Assembly (NCBI RefSeq): GCF_020171845.1
Contig: NZ_JAIVAM010000014.1
Location: 62,001-126,000, forward strand
Source of the DNA: Cytobacillus kochii
GTDB taxonomy: Bacteria; Bacillota; Bacilli; Bacillales; Cytobacillaceae
Length of the DNA stretch: 64,000 bases
Direction: 5' to 3'
The notes under the pieces were generated by a model. It did not search any database. It saw only the letters and a list, made by a program, of their open reading frames with translations, and was not told the origin of the DNA. The translations under genes were made by a program, and so were the position numbers. Below are positions 63,894 to 64,000 of this stretch, piece after piece (the first letter of the stretch is position 1; every line of letters starts with the position of its first letter).

Positions 63894-64000
63894 ATGCAAA
63901 ACAATTGGTCTACCCCAAGAAGAGATCGGACGAAGATGCACCTTCAACAGGCTCTGATTGCCTTAACGAAAGAAAAGGGCTTCCATTCTGTTTCTGTCAA
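63894..64000 (+). CDS. TetR-family regulator, N-terminal part (runs off window)
   Basis: ATG 63894 follows GGAGAAGGAG. The 35 visible residues (TPRRDRTKMHLQQALIALTKEKGFHSVSV) match the start of a TetR DNA-binding domain. It is divergent from the SDR gene and probably regulates it. Confidence 0.7.
   Translation, partial: MQNNWSTPRRDRTKMHLQQALIALTKEKGFHSVSV

Overview
The window looks like a low-GC Bacillus-type firmicute. Support: strong AGGAGG-type ribosome sites, a sigY-yxlCDEFG operon as in Bacillus subtilis, a BlaI/BlaR1/class A beta-lactamase locus, a TAXI-TRAP transporter, and a fragment of a Bacillus-like rpsI. The left two thirds is markedly AT-rich accessory DNA. The right quarter (about 48.8-64 kb) reads as ordinary chromosome.

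Layout. 1-4.4 kb: a partial XRE regulator, repeat-rich DNA and decayed genes. 4.4-40.2 kb: one long biosynthetic gene cluster, almost entirely on the + strand, with many overlapping stops and starts and many TTG starts. 40.2-48.7 kb: a graveyard of mobile DNA (a GC-rich island, plasmid-like repeats, broken integrase and resolvase genes, a 3' scrap of rpsI) around an intact three-gene locus: Ser/Thr kinase, unknown possible barrel protein, and winged-helix/PD-(D/E)XK protein. 48.8-64 kb: ArsR-like regulator/MFS pair, sigY operon, CPBP protease, TAXI-TRAP transporter, a reductase, the bla locus, and an SDR with a TetR regulator.

The cluster encodes nearly the whole pathway to 3-amino-5-hydroxybenzoate (AHBA): RifG, J, K, L, M and N counterparts, with no aminoDAHP synthase. 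It then has a set whose logic matches mitomycin assembly: an AMP-ligase and ACP to activate AHBA, a family-2 glycosyltransferase, a PIG-L deacetylase, two radical SAM enzymes, a carbamoyltransferase, methyltransferases and an HpaB-type hydroxylase. Two small VOC-fold proteins and a Cdd1/McrB-type helix-hairpin-helix protein fit self-protection from a mitomycin-like DNA alkylator, and a DrrAB-like ABC exporter is present.

Several parts are not explained by mitomycin. There is a reducing type II PKS (KS, Cys-less KS partner, KR, ACP, FabZ-like dehydratase) and a BtrH-like acyltransferase. There is also PAPS synthesis (CysD, CysN-CysC) without a recognisable sulfotransferase, and two AlkP-superfamily enzymes. 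Finally there is a 22-residue peptide gene with its own near-consensus promoter and stem-loop, beside a PqqD-like protein. My best inference is an undescribed AHBA/aminosugar alkylating metabolite carrying a polyketide-derived acyl group, possibly with a peptide-dependent step. All functional calls come from reading motifs; no database search was run.
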